Counted from the first letter of the stretch, positions 35,881 through 43,865 are shown. The stretch is 64,000 nucleotides of DNA from Betaproteobacteria bacterium (GCA_016711875.1 JADJSD010000003.1:806001-870000), one strand, 5' to 3'. The notes: a model not told the origin generated them from the letters alone. Numbers and translations are program-made.

Positions 35881-37508
35881 TCCACCCCAACTACCATTCG
35901 GGAGGCGCGGAGATCGCCGGCAACTGGCCGCCGGCCTGGGTCGCGTACATCGGCGGCGCCCTGAAGAGCGCGGGCTTCACCGACGTGCGGTTCATCGACG
36001 CGATGACGAACCACCTGGACGACGACGCCGTGCGCAAGATCCTCGCCGAGGAGAAGCCCGACGTGATCGGCGCGACCGCCATCACGCCGTCGATCTACAA
36101 GGCCGAGCGCTTGCTGCAGATCGCCAAGGAGATGCACCCGCAGGCGGTGTGCGTGCTGGGCGGCATCCACGCCACCTTCATGTACCAGCAGGTGCTCACC
36201 GAGGCGCCCTGGATCGACGCCATCGTGCGCGGCGAAGGCGAGGAGATCTTCGTGAACCTCGTGCGCAGCGTCGCCGAGGGCCGCTGGGCCGAAGGGCGCG
36301 CGGACATCCAGGGCATCGCCTACCACGACGGCAAGGCCATCACCGCCACGCCGGCCGCTCCCACGGTGAAGGACCTGGACGCCATCACGCCGGACTGGAG
36401 CCTGCTGCAGTGGGACAAGTACAAGTACATCCCGCTGAACAAGCGCGTCGCCATCCCCAACATGGCACGAGGCTGCCCGTTCACCTGCAGCTTCTGCTCG
36501 CAGTGGAAGTTCTGGCGCGACTACCGCGTGCGCGACCCGAAGAAGGTCGTGGACGAAATCGAGAAGCTGGTGAAGGAGCACGACGTCGGATTCTTCATCC
36601 TGGCCGACGAGGAGCCGACCATCAACCGCCGCAAGTTCGTCGCCTTCTGCGAGGAGCTCATCGCGCGGGACCTGGGCATCCAGTGGGGCATCAACACGCG
36701 CGTGACGGACATCCTGCGCGACGAGGCCCTCCTGCCGCTCTACCGCAAGGCGGGGCTCATCCACGTCTCGCTCGGGACGGAGGCGGCGGCGCAGCTGAAG
36801 CTCGACCTCTTCAACAAGGAAACGACGGTCGCCCAGAACAAGAAGGCGATCAAGCTGCTGCGCGACGCGGGCATCGTGGTCGAGGCGCAGTTCATCGTGG
36901 GCCTGGAGAACGAGACCGTCGAGACGCTCGAGGAAACCTACCGCATGGCGCAGGACTGGAAGCCCGACCTCGCCAACTGGGCCATGTACACGCCCTGGCC
37001 CTTCTCGGACCTCTTCCAGGAGCTCGGCGACAAGGTCGAGATCTTCGACTTCGAGAAGTACAACTTCGTCACGCCGATCATCAAGCCCGCGGCGATGGAG
37101 CGCTCGCAGCTGCTCGACCGCGTGATGCACAACTACCGGCGCTTCTACATGCAGAAGGCGCTCTTCTCCTACCCGTGGTCCGGCACCGGCGCGCGCCGCC
37201 GCTACCTGCTGGGATGCCTCAAGGCGTTCCTGAAAAGCGGCTTCGAGCGCAAGTTCTACGACCTGGGCCGGGTGAACTACTGGGGCCCGCAGTCGAAGAA
37301 AGGCGTGGACTTCGCCTTCGACACCAAGCGCGAGCGCCCGATGGTGAGCAAGATCGAGTGGAAGGCCAAGCACCAGCAGAAGGTGAAGGGCGAGAAGCAG
37401 GTGGCGGTGATGGCCTGCGGCGGGGGCGACGAGCAGATGGAGGACTACGGCACGCCGCCGGCCGCCGCGCCCGGGAAGGCCCGCCCGACCGAGGCGCACG
37501 TCGCCTGA
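35865..37508 (+). CDS. bchE: Anaerobic Mg-protoporphyrin IX monomethyl ester cyclase BchE (B12/radical SAM)
   Basis: The 547-residue protein has a cobalamin-binding-type N-terminal domain (about 1-140) and a radical-SAM core whose cluster motif CPFTCSFC lies near residues 204-211. BchE forms ring E anaerobically with the oxygen of water. The Cys-containing C-terminal end (VMACGGGDEQMEDY) is typical. The start overlaps dxs by 16 bases and bchJ follows after 36 bases. Coexistence with acsF allows ring closure over the whole oxygen range. Confidence 0.93.
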   Translation: MRILLIHPNYHSGGAEIAGNWPPAWVAYIGGALKSAGFTDVRFIDAMTNHLDDDAVRKILAEEKPDVIGATAITPSIYKAERLLQIAKEMHPQAVCVLGGIHATFMYQQVLTEAPWIDAIVRGEGEEIFVNLVRSVAEGRWAEGRADIQGIAYHDGKAITATPAAPTVKDLDAITPDWSLLQWDKYKYIPLNKRVAIPNMARGCPFTCSFCSQWKFWRDYRVRDPKKVVDEIEKLVKEHDVGFFILADEEPTINRRKFVAFCEELIARDLGIQWGINTRVTDILRDEALLPLYRKAGLIHVSLGTEAAAQLKLDLFNKETTVAQNKKAIKLLRDAGIVVEAQFIVGLENETVETLEETYRMAQDWKPDLANWAMYTPWPFSDLFQELGDKVEIFDFEKYNFVTPIIKPAAMERSQLLDRVMHNYRRFYMQKALFSYPWSGTGARRRYLLGCLKAFLKSGFERKFYDLGRVNYWGPQSKKGVDFAFDTKRERPMVSKIEWKAKHQQKVKGEKQVAVMACGGGDEQMEDYGTPPAAAPGKARPTEAHVA

Positions 37509-37544
37509 CCGGACGTCTCGCCCCGGCTTCGCCAGGACAGCCTC

Positions 37545-38159
37545 ATGGCCACCGCCCTCGCTCACGCTTCCCCCGGGCCCGCCCGCATCGGGCCCAACGC
37601 CATCGTGCGCGTGGGCGAGGCGCTCGAGGCGCGGATCGGGCCGGAAGGAACCCGGCGCCTGTTCGAGTCCGCGGGCCTCGACGGGTACATCCGGCATCCG
37701 CCCGACGGCATGGTCGACGAGGAGGAGGTCACGCGGCTGCACCGGGTCCTTCGCGCCACGCTGGGCGAGCAGGTCGCCTCCCGCGTCTCCTTCGAGGCCG
37801 GCGTACGCACGGCGGATTACCTCCTCGCGAACCGCATCCCGAAGCCCGTCCAGGCGCTCCTGAAGATCCTGCCGGCCGCGCTGGCGAGCCGCGTGCTGCT
37901 GTCGGCCATCTCGCGCCACGCCTGGACGTTCGCCGGCAGCGGGACGTTCGGGGCACGCACCGTGGCGGGCGGCGCCCGGCTGTCGGTCCGCGACTGCCCG
38001 CTGTGCCGCGGCGCCCGGAGCGAAGCGCCGCTATGCGCCTTCTACGCGGGCACCTTCGAGCGGCTCTTCGCCACGCTCGTGCGCCACGGGTCGATCGCCT
38101 CGGAAACCGCTTGCGAGGCGCGCGGGGCACCGTCCTGCGAGTTCCGGGTGACCTGGTGA
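37545..38159 (+). CDS. bchJ: BchJ (V4R-domain protein of bacteriochlorophyll synthesis)
   Basis: This 204-residue soluble protein has a V4R (4-vinyl reductase-like) domain at its C-terminal half, with cysteines in RDCPLCRGA and LCAFYAGTFERLF and a final ETACEARGAPSCEFRV segment. BchJ was first thought to be the 8-vinyl reductase but is now viewed as an accessory factor that helps substrate delivery. It follows bchE, its usual partner, and precedes pucC by 7 bases. Confidence 0.9.
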   Translation: MATALAHASPGPARIGPNAIVRVGEALEARIGPEGTRRLFESAGLDGYIRHPPDGMVDEEEVTRLHRVLRATLGEQVASRVSFEAGVRTADYLLANRIPKPVQALLKILPAALASRVLLSAISRHAWTFAGSGTFGARTVAGGARLSVRDCPLCRGARSEAPLCAFYAGTFERLFATLVRHGSIASETACEARGAPSCEFRVTW

Positions 38160-38166
38160 GGCCCGC

Positions 38167-39576
38167 ATGAACCGCGTGACCCACAAGATCCTCTACGGCT
38201 GGGCGAGTCTCGGCCCGCGGTTCCTGCCCTTCGCCGACGTGGCCACGCGGGATCTCACGCTACGGCGCCTGCTCCGTCTGTCGCTCTTCCAGGTATCCGT
38301 CGGCATGGCGATCGTGCTCCTGGTCGGCACGCTCAACCGCGTGATGATCGTGGAGCTCGGCGTGTCGGCTTCCGTCGTCGCGGTGATGCTCTCGCTGCCC
38401 GTGATCTTCGCCCCCTTCCGCGCGCTCATCGGCTTCCGCTCGGACACCTACCACTCGGCGCTCGGCTGGCGCCGCGTTCCCTTCATCTGGAAAGGGTCGA
38501 TGATCCAGTTCGGCGGGCTCGCCCTCATGCCTTTCGCCCTGCTCGTGCTCTCCGGCGGCGGCAACGCGAGCCAGTGGCCCGCCTGGATCGGCCACGTCGC
38601 CGCGGGGATCGCCTTCCTGATGGTCGGCGCGGGACTGCACATCACGCAGACCGCCGGGCTCGCGCTCGCGACGGACCTCGTGCCGGAAGAGTCCCAGCCC
38701 AAGGTCGTCGGACTGATGTACATCATGCTGCTCGTGGGCACGGTCGCCAGCGCCACGCTCTTCGGAATGCTGCTCGAGGACTTCTCGCCGGGGAAGCTCG
38801 TGTCGGTCATCCAGGGCTCCGCCGTCGCGACCCTCGTGATCAACACCATCGCGCTCTGGAAGCAGGAGACGCGCCGGCCGCGCGGCGCGCCCGCGCCCCG
38901 GCGGGACCCCTCCTTCCGCGAGGCCTGGGAGAGCTTCCGCCAGGGGCCCCAGGCCCTGCGAAGGATGGTCGCCCTCGGCCTGGGCACGATGGCCTTCAGC
39001 ATGCAGGATGTGCTCCTCGAGCCTTACGGGGGACAGGTGCTCGGCATGTCGGTGGGCCAGACGACGCAACTCACCGCCACGCTGGCGTTCGGAACGCTCC
39101 TGGGCTTCGGCTTCGCCTCGCGCGTGCTCGGCCGCGGGGGCGATCCCTTCCGCATGGCGAGCGCGGGCGCCCTGGTGGGTGTCGCGGCCTTCACCACCGT
39201 GATTCTCGCCTCCTCGTTCGCTTCCACCGCCGTGTTCGTCGCGGGCGCCTTCCTCATCGGCTTGGGCGCCGGACTCTTCGGGCACGGCACGCTCACCTCG
39301 ACGATGAACCATGCCCCCGCGGACCAGCGCGGCCTCGCGCTCGGCACCTGGGGCGCCGTGCAGGCGACGGCCGCCGGCGTCGCCGTGGCCCTGGGTGGCG
39401 TGCTGCGCGACGTGGTCTCGGCCCATGGGGCACAGCTTTCGGGCGGGCTCCTGCCGGCCTCCGGAGAGATCCTCGGCTACACGTTCGTGTACAGCATCGA
39501 GGTGACGCTCCTGCTCGCGACCCTCGTCGCGATGCTGCCGCTCCTGCGCGTTTCGCGCGAGCCGGCACCCTGCTGA
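38167..39576 (+). CDS. pucC: PucC-type light-harvesting complex assembly protein
   Basis: At 469 residues with twelve membrane helices, this is the third BCD-family MFS protein here. Diagnostic stretches are GPRFLPFADVATRDLTLRRL near residues 16-35, LVGTLNRVMIVELGVS near 52-67 and a QDVLLEPYGG motif near 280-289. PucC helps LH2 assembly; the gene faces pucBA convergently across a strong terminator, which supports the assignment. It closes the plus-strand superoperon begun at bchF. Confidence 0.88.
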   Translation: MNRVTHKILYGWASLGPRFLPFADVATRDLTLRRLLRLSLFQVSVGMAIVLLVGTLNRVMIVELGVSASVVAVMLSLPVIFAPFRALIGFRSDTYHSALGWRRVPFIWKGSMIQFGGLALMPFALLVLSGGGNASQWPAWIGHVAAGIAFLMVGAGLHITQTAGLALATDLVPEESQPKVVGLMYIMLLVGTVASATLFGMLLEDFSPGKLVSVIQGSAVATLVINTIALWKQETRRPRGAPAPRRDPSFREAWESFRQGPQALRRMVALGLGTMAFSMQDVLLEPYGGQVLGMSVGQTTQLTATLAFGTLLGFGFASRVLGRGGDPFRMASAGALVGVAAFTTVILASSFASTAVFVAGAFLIGLGAGLFGHGTLTSTMNHAPADQRGLALGTWGAVQATAAGVAVALGGVLRDVVSAHGAQLSGGLLPASGEILGYTFVYSIEVTLLLATLVAMLPLLRVSREPAPC

Positions 39577-39602
39577 GCGCCCCTCGCCAGCCGCAATAAC
39601 AA

Positions 39603-39632
39603 GGGGCCGGAACCCGTGAGGGTTCCAGCCCC
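39603..39632. terminator. Bidirectional hairpin terminator between pucC and pucA
   Basis: The inverted repeat GGGGCcGGAACCC - gtga - GGGTTCCaGCCCC forms a 13-bp stem with one mismatch and a four-base loop. On the minus strand it is followed by a T-rich TTGTTATTG, fitting an intrinsic terminator for the pucBA transcript; on the plus strand it lies 27 bases after the pucC stop. Confidence 0.85.
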
Positions 39633-39661
39633 AAGAACGGCGGTGCAACGGAAGATGGGGA

Positions 39662-39907
39662 CTACTTGCCCTTCTTGTCCACGGCCGCCGGAGCGGCTGC
39701 AGCGGGGGCTGCGGCCGGCGCCATGGCGGCAGGAGCCACCATCGCAGCGGCTTTCGCCTTCTGGTTTCCGTTCATGTAGCCGGGATACCAGTCGGTGTGC
39801 GTCAGGATCGCCGCGTGAACGCTCAGCGCGATGACCGCGACGCCGCCCAGGAACAGCGGCAGGCCGACCGTGGGTTTGACGACGAGCCAGATTTTTCCTT
39901 GGTTCAT
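39662..39907 (-). CDS. pucA: LH2 alpha subunit with Ala/Pro-rich tail
   Basis: The 81-residue protein has a typical alpha-polypeptide body: MNQGKIWLVVKPTVGLP, one membrane helix (about 15-38) with the bacteriochlorophyll-binding His near residue 31, and HTDWYPGY at the end. A low-complexity tail rich in Ala, Pro and Met, ending KKGK, follows for about 35 residues, as I recall from Rubrivivax-type PucA. It lies 12 bases after pucB and ends at a strong terminator. Confidence 0.9.
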   Translation of the reverse strand: MNQGKIWLVVKPTVGLPLFLGGVAVIALSVHAAILTHTDWYPGYMNGNQKAKAAAMVAPAAMAPAAAPAAAAPAAVDKKGK

Positions 39908-39919
39908 GTCATTCCCCCC

Positions 39920-40075
39920 TTAGTGAAGCCACGGCGTGTAGATGTAGGCGAGCAGATGCGCGCCCGCCGCGATCAGGCCGAATAGCCTCGTGCCGTCGAT
40001 CACCCTTTCCTGCAACTCTTCCGCTTCTTCCAAGGTCAAGCCGGATGGCCATACCCTTTTCGGATCGATTTCCAT
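39920..40075 (-). CDS. pucB: LH2 beta subunit
   Basis: The 51-residue beta polypeptide starts at ATG 40075 and ends at TAA 39920-39922. Its features are KVWPSGLT-like RVWPSGLTLEEAEELQ, a single membrane helix (about 31-47) and the AHLLAYIYTPWLH end in which His40 binds the B850 bacteriochlorophyll. A GAGGAAA ribosome site precedes it. Being directly downstream of pufC, it may be read from the puf transcript as well as from its own promoter; I saw no clear promoter in the 126-base gap. Confidence 0.93.
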   Translation of the reverse strand: MEIDPKRVWPSGLTLEEAEELQERVIDGTRLFGLIAAGAHLLAYIYTPWLH

Positions 40076-40163
40076 GGCGTGTTTCCTCAAGAGAACTGCC
40101 AGTTGCTTCCGTGCTGGACCCGCACGTGGGTTGTATGGCTACCGCAGCCACAAACATCGTCAT

Positions 40164-40190
40164 CCCCCGGTGCGAACCGCCTGCCGGGGG
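40164..40190 (-). terminator. Hairpin between pufC and pucB
   Basis: The perfect 7-bp arms CCCCCGG (40164-40170) and CCGGGGG (40184-40190) enclose a 13-base loop that contains a smaller gcg/cgc stem. The hairpin begins 12 bases after the pufC stop. No T-run follows, so it may act as an mRNA stabiliser or an attenuator between puf and puc rather than a full terminator. Confidence 0.55.
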
Positions 40191-40201
40191 CTTTGTTCGA
40201 T

Positions 40202-41305
40202 TCAGCTCTTCGCCGCCGGCTTCTTCCGGGCCGCATCCGGCACCGCGGCCGACGTCACCGGAATCGCCTTCGGGCCGGCGAGTTCCGGGTAGTCGAGCAG
40301 TTGCGGCACGCCGTAGAGCGGCTTGAAGGCGCCCTGGTGGCACGTCGCGCAATTCGCCTTCGGGGCATCGCCCGTCGGGCCGAGCCGCTTGGCCGGCAGC
40401 GCCTTCCCCAGCGGTTCCAGGTAGGCCGTGTTGATCTCGCGGACCATCTGGATCCCGTACCAGGCGAACGCGCGCTGCGGCGGGCCCTCCCACGAGGCAA
40501 AGGAGCGCGAGTTGTGGCAGTACGTGCAGTTCACGCCGAGCGCGCTCGACAGGTGGAACATGAGGCTGTAGGTCGCCTCGGTCTGCATGATGTTCCGGGT
40601 GCTTGCCCCGGAAACGGGAAGCGCCGTGGGCGCGATCACGCGGATCTGCTCGGGCTTGCCGGTGAGGAACGTCGTGAACGGGTCGTAGGCCATGGACGTG
40701 AGTCCCACCGCCGCCGCCGGGAGGTTCTGACCGTTGCGACCGCCGGCCGGCCCCTTCACCGACTTCGGTCCCGGGTCCGTGAACCAGATGTTGGCCGGAA
40801 CGGGCTGGCCGCGGTGGCACGTGTGGCAGGTGACGCCCGCGCCCGGCGCGCCCGAGCTCGCCACGTGGCTCTTCCAGTTCGTGTTGAGGTCGCGCGTCAG
40901 CTGGATCATCCGCCGTGCGACGACCTTGGTGTACTTCGTGTCGAGCGAGAAGTCGGCGAGGTCGTGGCAGTAGGCGCAGCCCTGGTCCTTCGGCGCCACC
41001 CACAGCGTGAAGGCCGTCATCAACCGCACGTGCTCGGTGAGCGACAGGTCCTTGAGCACCTGGATGTTCTTGTAGACCGTCGTGCCCAGCGGCGCGCCGG
41101 GCGCGGCCTCCGGCAGGGCCGCCGGGATCGCGTTGCCCGGCATCTGGGTCTCGAGCGTCCGCGGGTTGTAGACCCCCACCATGCCCAGGCCGCGATAGCC
41201 GTTCTGGACCGAGGTCACCGGCGGCCGCTCCCAGCAGCCGGTGAGGAGCACCGCCGCCAGCAAGGCCGCCAGCGGGGCAAGGATGTCGCGAAGGTTCGTC
41301 CTCAT
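40202..41305 (-). CDS. pufC: Reaction-centre tetraheme cytochrome c subunit
   Basis: The 367-residue lipoprotein (lipobox LLTGC, Cys near residue 24) donates electrons to the special pair from the periplasm. Four heme c sites are visible: CAYCH, CHTCH, CTYCH and CATCH. PufC is a marker of many beta- and gammaproteobacterial reaction centres and replaces the soluble-cytochrome-only route of Rhodobacter. The start overlaps the pufM stop by four bases. Confidence 0.95.
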   Translation of the reverse strand: MRTNLRDILAPLAALLAAVLLTGCWERPPVTSVQNGYRGLGMVGVYNPRTLETQMPGNAIPAALPEAAPGAPLGTTVYKNIQVLKDLSLTEHVRLMTAFTLWVAPKDQGCAYCHDLADFSLDTKYTKVVARRMIQLTRDLNTNWKSHVASSGAPGAGVTCHTCHRGQPVPANIWFTDPGPKSVKGPAGGRNGQNLPAAAVGLTSMAYDPFTTFLTGKPEQIRVIAPTALPVSGASTRNIMQTEATYSLMFHLSSALGVNCTYCHNSRSFASWEGPPQRAFAWYGIQMVREINTAYLEPLGKALPAKRLGPTGDAPKANCATCHQGAFKPLYGVPQLLDYPELAGPKAIPVTSAAVPDAARKKPAAKS

Positions 41306-42279
41306 TTGGCGACTCCCCCGAGCGTGGCCGGATCGATGACTTCCGGGAAGACCATCGGGTACGGGGGCGCCACGCCGTGCTTGAGCGCCCAGAGGTACCA
41401 GTTGTCCACCACGGTACCGGTGAGCAGGATGCCGATGCCGCCCGTGAGGGGGCAAAGCACCGCGAACCACCAAGCCCAGCGGTGGATCGATTCCATCGTC
41501 GCGTTGAAGCCCATCGTCCAGCGCCAGAAGAGCGCCGCCCGCTCCGAGGCCGTGCCGCGGTGGGTCACCTGCTCGAGCTCGCGCTCGCCGCCGAAGCGCG
41601 CCACCGACAGCACCGTACCCGCGTGCATCGCGAAGAGCAGCGTGGCGCCGTACAGGAACGCGATCGAGAGCATGTGGAACGGGTTGTAGAAGAGATTCCC
41701 GTACCGGATCGAGAAGGCCGCCGTCCAGTCCAGGTGCGGGAAGATGCCGAAGGGAACCGCCTCGCTCCAGCTGCCCATCGCGATGGGCCGGAAGAAGCCC
41801 AGCACCAGGTACAACCAGATCGCCGCCGCGAAGGCCCAGGCGGTGTGCGTGCCCATGCCGAGGGCGCGCGCGCGCCGGTACATGCGCAGCCACCACAGGA
41901 GGATCGATGCGGTGAGGAAGAAGCCGGCCATGAGCCACCACCCGCCCTCGTTGAGCGGCGGGATGTGCAGCCCGTGCTTGGGCGAGGGCGGCTCGAGGGC
42001 GAGCCAGGGCAGCTGGCGGACGAACTGGACGATGTCCCAGTTCACCGAGGCCCACATGTTCAGTCCGATGATCTCGAAGGCGATGAAGCCGCAGATGAGC
42101 GAGGCGAGCCCGGTGGTGCCGATGTAGAAGGGACCCACCTGGGTGTCGCCGATCTTGCCCAGCCAGTAGACGAAGAACGGCGGGCCTTCGCGACGCCACG
42201 GGCCGCTCGGCAGCGGGACGCCGGGATACGCGGGCGCCTTGACCTGCACGCGGGTGAGGATGTTCTGGTATTCGATCAT
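41302..42279 (-). CDS. pufM: Photosynthetic reaction centre M subunit
   Basis: This 325-residue core subunit has five membrane helices. The special-pair/accessory histidine region FYNPFHMLSIAF and the iron/quinone-side histidines (THRGTASE region and ESIHRWAWWFA) are intact. PufM with PufL binds the pigments and quinones that carry out charge separation. It starts 13 bases after the pufL stop. Confidence 0.97.
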   Translation of the reverse strand: MIEYQNILTRVQVKAPAYPGVPLPSGPWRREGPPFFVYWLGKIGDTQVGPFYIGTTGLASLICGFIAFEIIGLNMWASVNWDIVQFVRQLPWLALEPPSPKHGLHIPPLNEGGWWLMAGFFLTASILLWWLRMYRRARALGMGTHTAWAFAAAIWLYLVLGFFRPIAMGSWSEAVPFGIFPHLDWTAAFSIRYGNLFYNPFHMLSIAFLYGATLLFAMHAGTVLSVARFGGERELEQVTHRGTASERAALFWRWTMGFNATMESIHRWAWWFAVLCPLTGGIGILLTGTVVDNWYLWALKHGVAPPYPMVFPEVIDPATLGGVAK

Positions 42280-42292
42280 GATCGTGTGTCCC

Positions 42293-43117
42293 CTATCGCC
42301 AGACCGGCAGGTTGAGCCACCAGCTCCACCATTCCGGCCAGCCCTTGGTCCAGAACGGCCCGCTGATCACGATGCACACCGCGCTCCAGAACGCGGCGCT
42401 CAGCGCGAGGAAGAAGCCCAGGCGGTGGATGGCCAGCGCGCCGATGGAGTAGCCGACCACGTCGCGGAAGAACGTGTTCTCGTGCTCGGAAGTCTTCACC
42501 GGCTCGCCCGCCTTGGGGTTGGCCGACGAGAGGATCAGCGAGCCGTGCAGCGCGAGGGCCATCGTCGTCGTGAAGAAGAACGTGATGGCGAGCATGTGCG
42601 CCGGGTTGTAGTGGAAGTGCAGGTACTGGTAGCCCGTGTTCGACACCCAGTCGAGGTGGCTCATGATCCCGTAGGGGAAGCCGTGGCCCCAGGCGCCCAT
42701 GAGCAGCGGGCGGAAGATCACGAGCGTGACGTAGGCGAGGATCGCGACGCTGAAACCGAAGGGCACGTGAAGGCCGATACCGAGCTTGCGGCAGATTTCC
42801 ACCTCGCGCAGGGCCCAGGAGCAGAACGCCCCGGTCGCGCAGATCGTGATGAGCTGCCAGAGCCCGCCCTCCTTGAGCGGCGCCATCGCGAGGCCGTACT
42901 TGAGGTCCGGCGGCGCGATGCTGATCTGCCAGATGTTCCACGTGGGCCCGAGCGCGGCGCCCCACAGGATGAGGGCGGTGCCCACGAAGCTGAAGAAGAT
43001 GGTGGTCACCCCGAAGAAGCCCACGTAGAAGGGGCCCACCCAGAAGTCGAAGAGGTCGCCGCCGACGAGCGTGCCGCCGCGGACCCGGTATTTGCGTTCG
43101 AAGCTGAGCATCGACAT
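42293..43117 (-). CDS. pufL: Photosynthetic reaction centre L subunit
   Basis: The 274-residue subunit begins MSMLSFERKYRVRGGTLVGGD, the standard start, so ATG 43117 is used although the frame is open further upstream. Five membrane helices and the pigment-ligand segment YQYLHFHYNPAHM are present. An AAGGAGCC ribosome site overlaps the end of a small ORF just upstream (43120-43308). Confidence 0.97.
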   Translation of the reverse strand: MSMLSFERKYRVRGGTLVGGDLFDFWVGPFYVGFFGVTTIFFSFVGTALILWGAALGPTWNIWQISIAPPDLKYGLAMAPLKEGGLWQLITICATGAFCSWALREVEICRKLGIGLHVPFGFSVAILAYVTLVIFRPLLMGAWGHGFPYGIMSHLDWVSNTGYQYLHFHYNPAHMLAITFFFTTTMALALHGSLILSSANPKAGEPVKTSEHENTFFRDVVGYSIGALAIHRLGFFLALSAAFWSAVCIVISGPFWTKGWPEWWSWWLNLPVWR

Positions 43118-43119
43118 CG

Positions 43120-43308
43120 TCAGGCTCCTTGCCCCGGTTCGTTCACCGAGGGCGGAAAGAGGAGGGGCATCCCCGCGAACGCGAAGAAGACCTGGGAGGC
43201 TCCGGACGAGCCGGGCTGACACGAGGCGGCGCGCAAGTCGGCGTCGTCACCGGACCGGAGCGCCGGCCCGTCGAAGCGTTCTGCTGCGGTAAAGCTGAGC
43301 GTGGACAT
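43120..43308 (-). CDS. Candidate small ORF between pufA and pufL
   Basis: A 62-codon frame starts at ATG 43308 (with GAGG about 12 bases upstream) and ends TGA two bases before the pufL ATG, so it would be translationally coupled to pufL. The first residues MSTLSF resemble the PufL start MSMLSF. Third codon positions are about 80 percent G or C, close to real genes here but not conclusive. No membrane helix or known domain is seen. It could be a leader peptide, a duplicated pufL 5' remnant or chance. Confidence 0.35.
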   Translation of the reverse strand: MSTLSFTAAERFDGPALRSGDDADLRAASCQPGSSGASQVFFAFAGMPLLFPPSVNEPGQGA

Positions 43309-43329
43309 CGCGCAAGACCTCGAGCACGT

Positions 43330-43346
43330 GAGGGAAGCGGTCCCTC
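43330..43346 (-). repeat. Short hairpin in the pufA-pufL spacer
   Basis: The arms GAGGGA (43330-43335) and TCCCTC (43341-43346) pair perfectly around a five-base loop. On the minus-strand transcript it follows the larger pufA hairpin, giving two tandem stems, the usual makeup of pufBA 3' stabilising structures. Confidence 0.5.
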
Positions 43347-43368
43347 GTGGATCGGACCGTGGGGGCGA

Positions 43369-43398
43369 GCGGGGTCGTCCGGAAAGGAACGACCCTGC
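43369..43398 (-). promoter_or_regulatory. Intercistronic hairpin after pufA (mRNA-stabilising type)
   Basis: The arms GGGTCGT (43372-43378) and ACGACCC (43389-43395) pair fully and extend outward by three more pairs including one G-U. The stem lies about 20 bases after the pufA stop. In other purple bacteria a hairpin here protects the pufBA segment from 3' decay, so LH1 is made in excess over the reaction centre. Confidence 0.7.
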
Positions 43399-43416
43399 CC
43401 GCCTGTCGGGACGCCG

Positions 43417-43605
43417 TTACTTCGGTACGGCCGGCGGTACTGCGCCCTGAGTCACCGCGGCACGAGCCTTCGTCGTGCCATCGAGCCAGTTGAAGCGGTC
43501 GGTGCTGAGAAGGACGAAGTGAATGACGAGAGCCAGGGCAAACAGGAACGTGAACAAAGCGATCAGCGTCCTGCGCGGGTCGAAAAGCAGCCACATGCGC
43601 CACAT
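43417..43605 (-). CDS. pufA: LH1 alpha subunit
   Basis: The 62-residue alpha polypeptide starts at ATG 43605 (MWRMWLLFDPRR) after an AGGAGGAGAG ribosome site. The helix (about residues 13-34) carries the bacteriochlorophyll-binding His in VIHFVLLSTDRFNWL. The C-terminal tail (about 20 residues, ending PPAVPK) is mildly extended. It lies 11 bases after pufB. Confidence 0.95.
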   Translation of the reverse strand: MWRMWLLFDPRRTLIALFTFLFALALVIHFVLLSTDRFNWLDGTTKARAAVTQGAVPPAVPK

Positions 43606-43616
43606 ATCCTCTCCTC

Positions 43617-43853
43617 CTAACCGATGAAGGCGTATTGAAGGCACGACGCCATGCGCGTCGCTTCCTCGACGACCGTGCTAGCGTCGGCGTAGCCCTGGAC
43701 ACCCGGGAGCCACGGCCGCCACTGCCAGGCCAGGAAATGGGCAATGATCGCCACCACCAGGAACACGATGAAGCTCGTCACGAAAATCGCGTGGAACTCC
43801 TTCGCTTCCCGTTCGCTCAAGCCCGACAAAGTGCTTTTGTCGACATCTGCCAT
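43617..43853 (-). CDS. pufB: LH1 beta subunit with C-terminal extension
   Basis: The first 50 residues are a canonical LH1 beta chain: LSGLSEREAKEFHAIFVTSF, one membrane helix with the ligand His in IIAHFLAW, and the WRPWLPG end. About 27 extra residues follow, ending in a Cys-containing CLQYAFIG, which most beta chains lack. The total is 78 residues. An AGGAGGTT ribosome site overlaps the end of the small upstream ORF. Confidence 0.93.
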   Translation of the reverse strand: MADVDKSTLSGLSEREAKEFHAIFVTSFIVFLVVAIIAHFLAWQWRPWLPGVQGYADASTVVEEATRMASCLQYAFIG

Positions 43854-43865
43854 GAGTAGAACCTC

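Noticed and set aside
35400..37919. An 839-codon open frame on the minus strand
   Set aside because: Shadow of dxs, bchE and bchJ, no recognisable domain.
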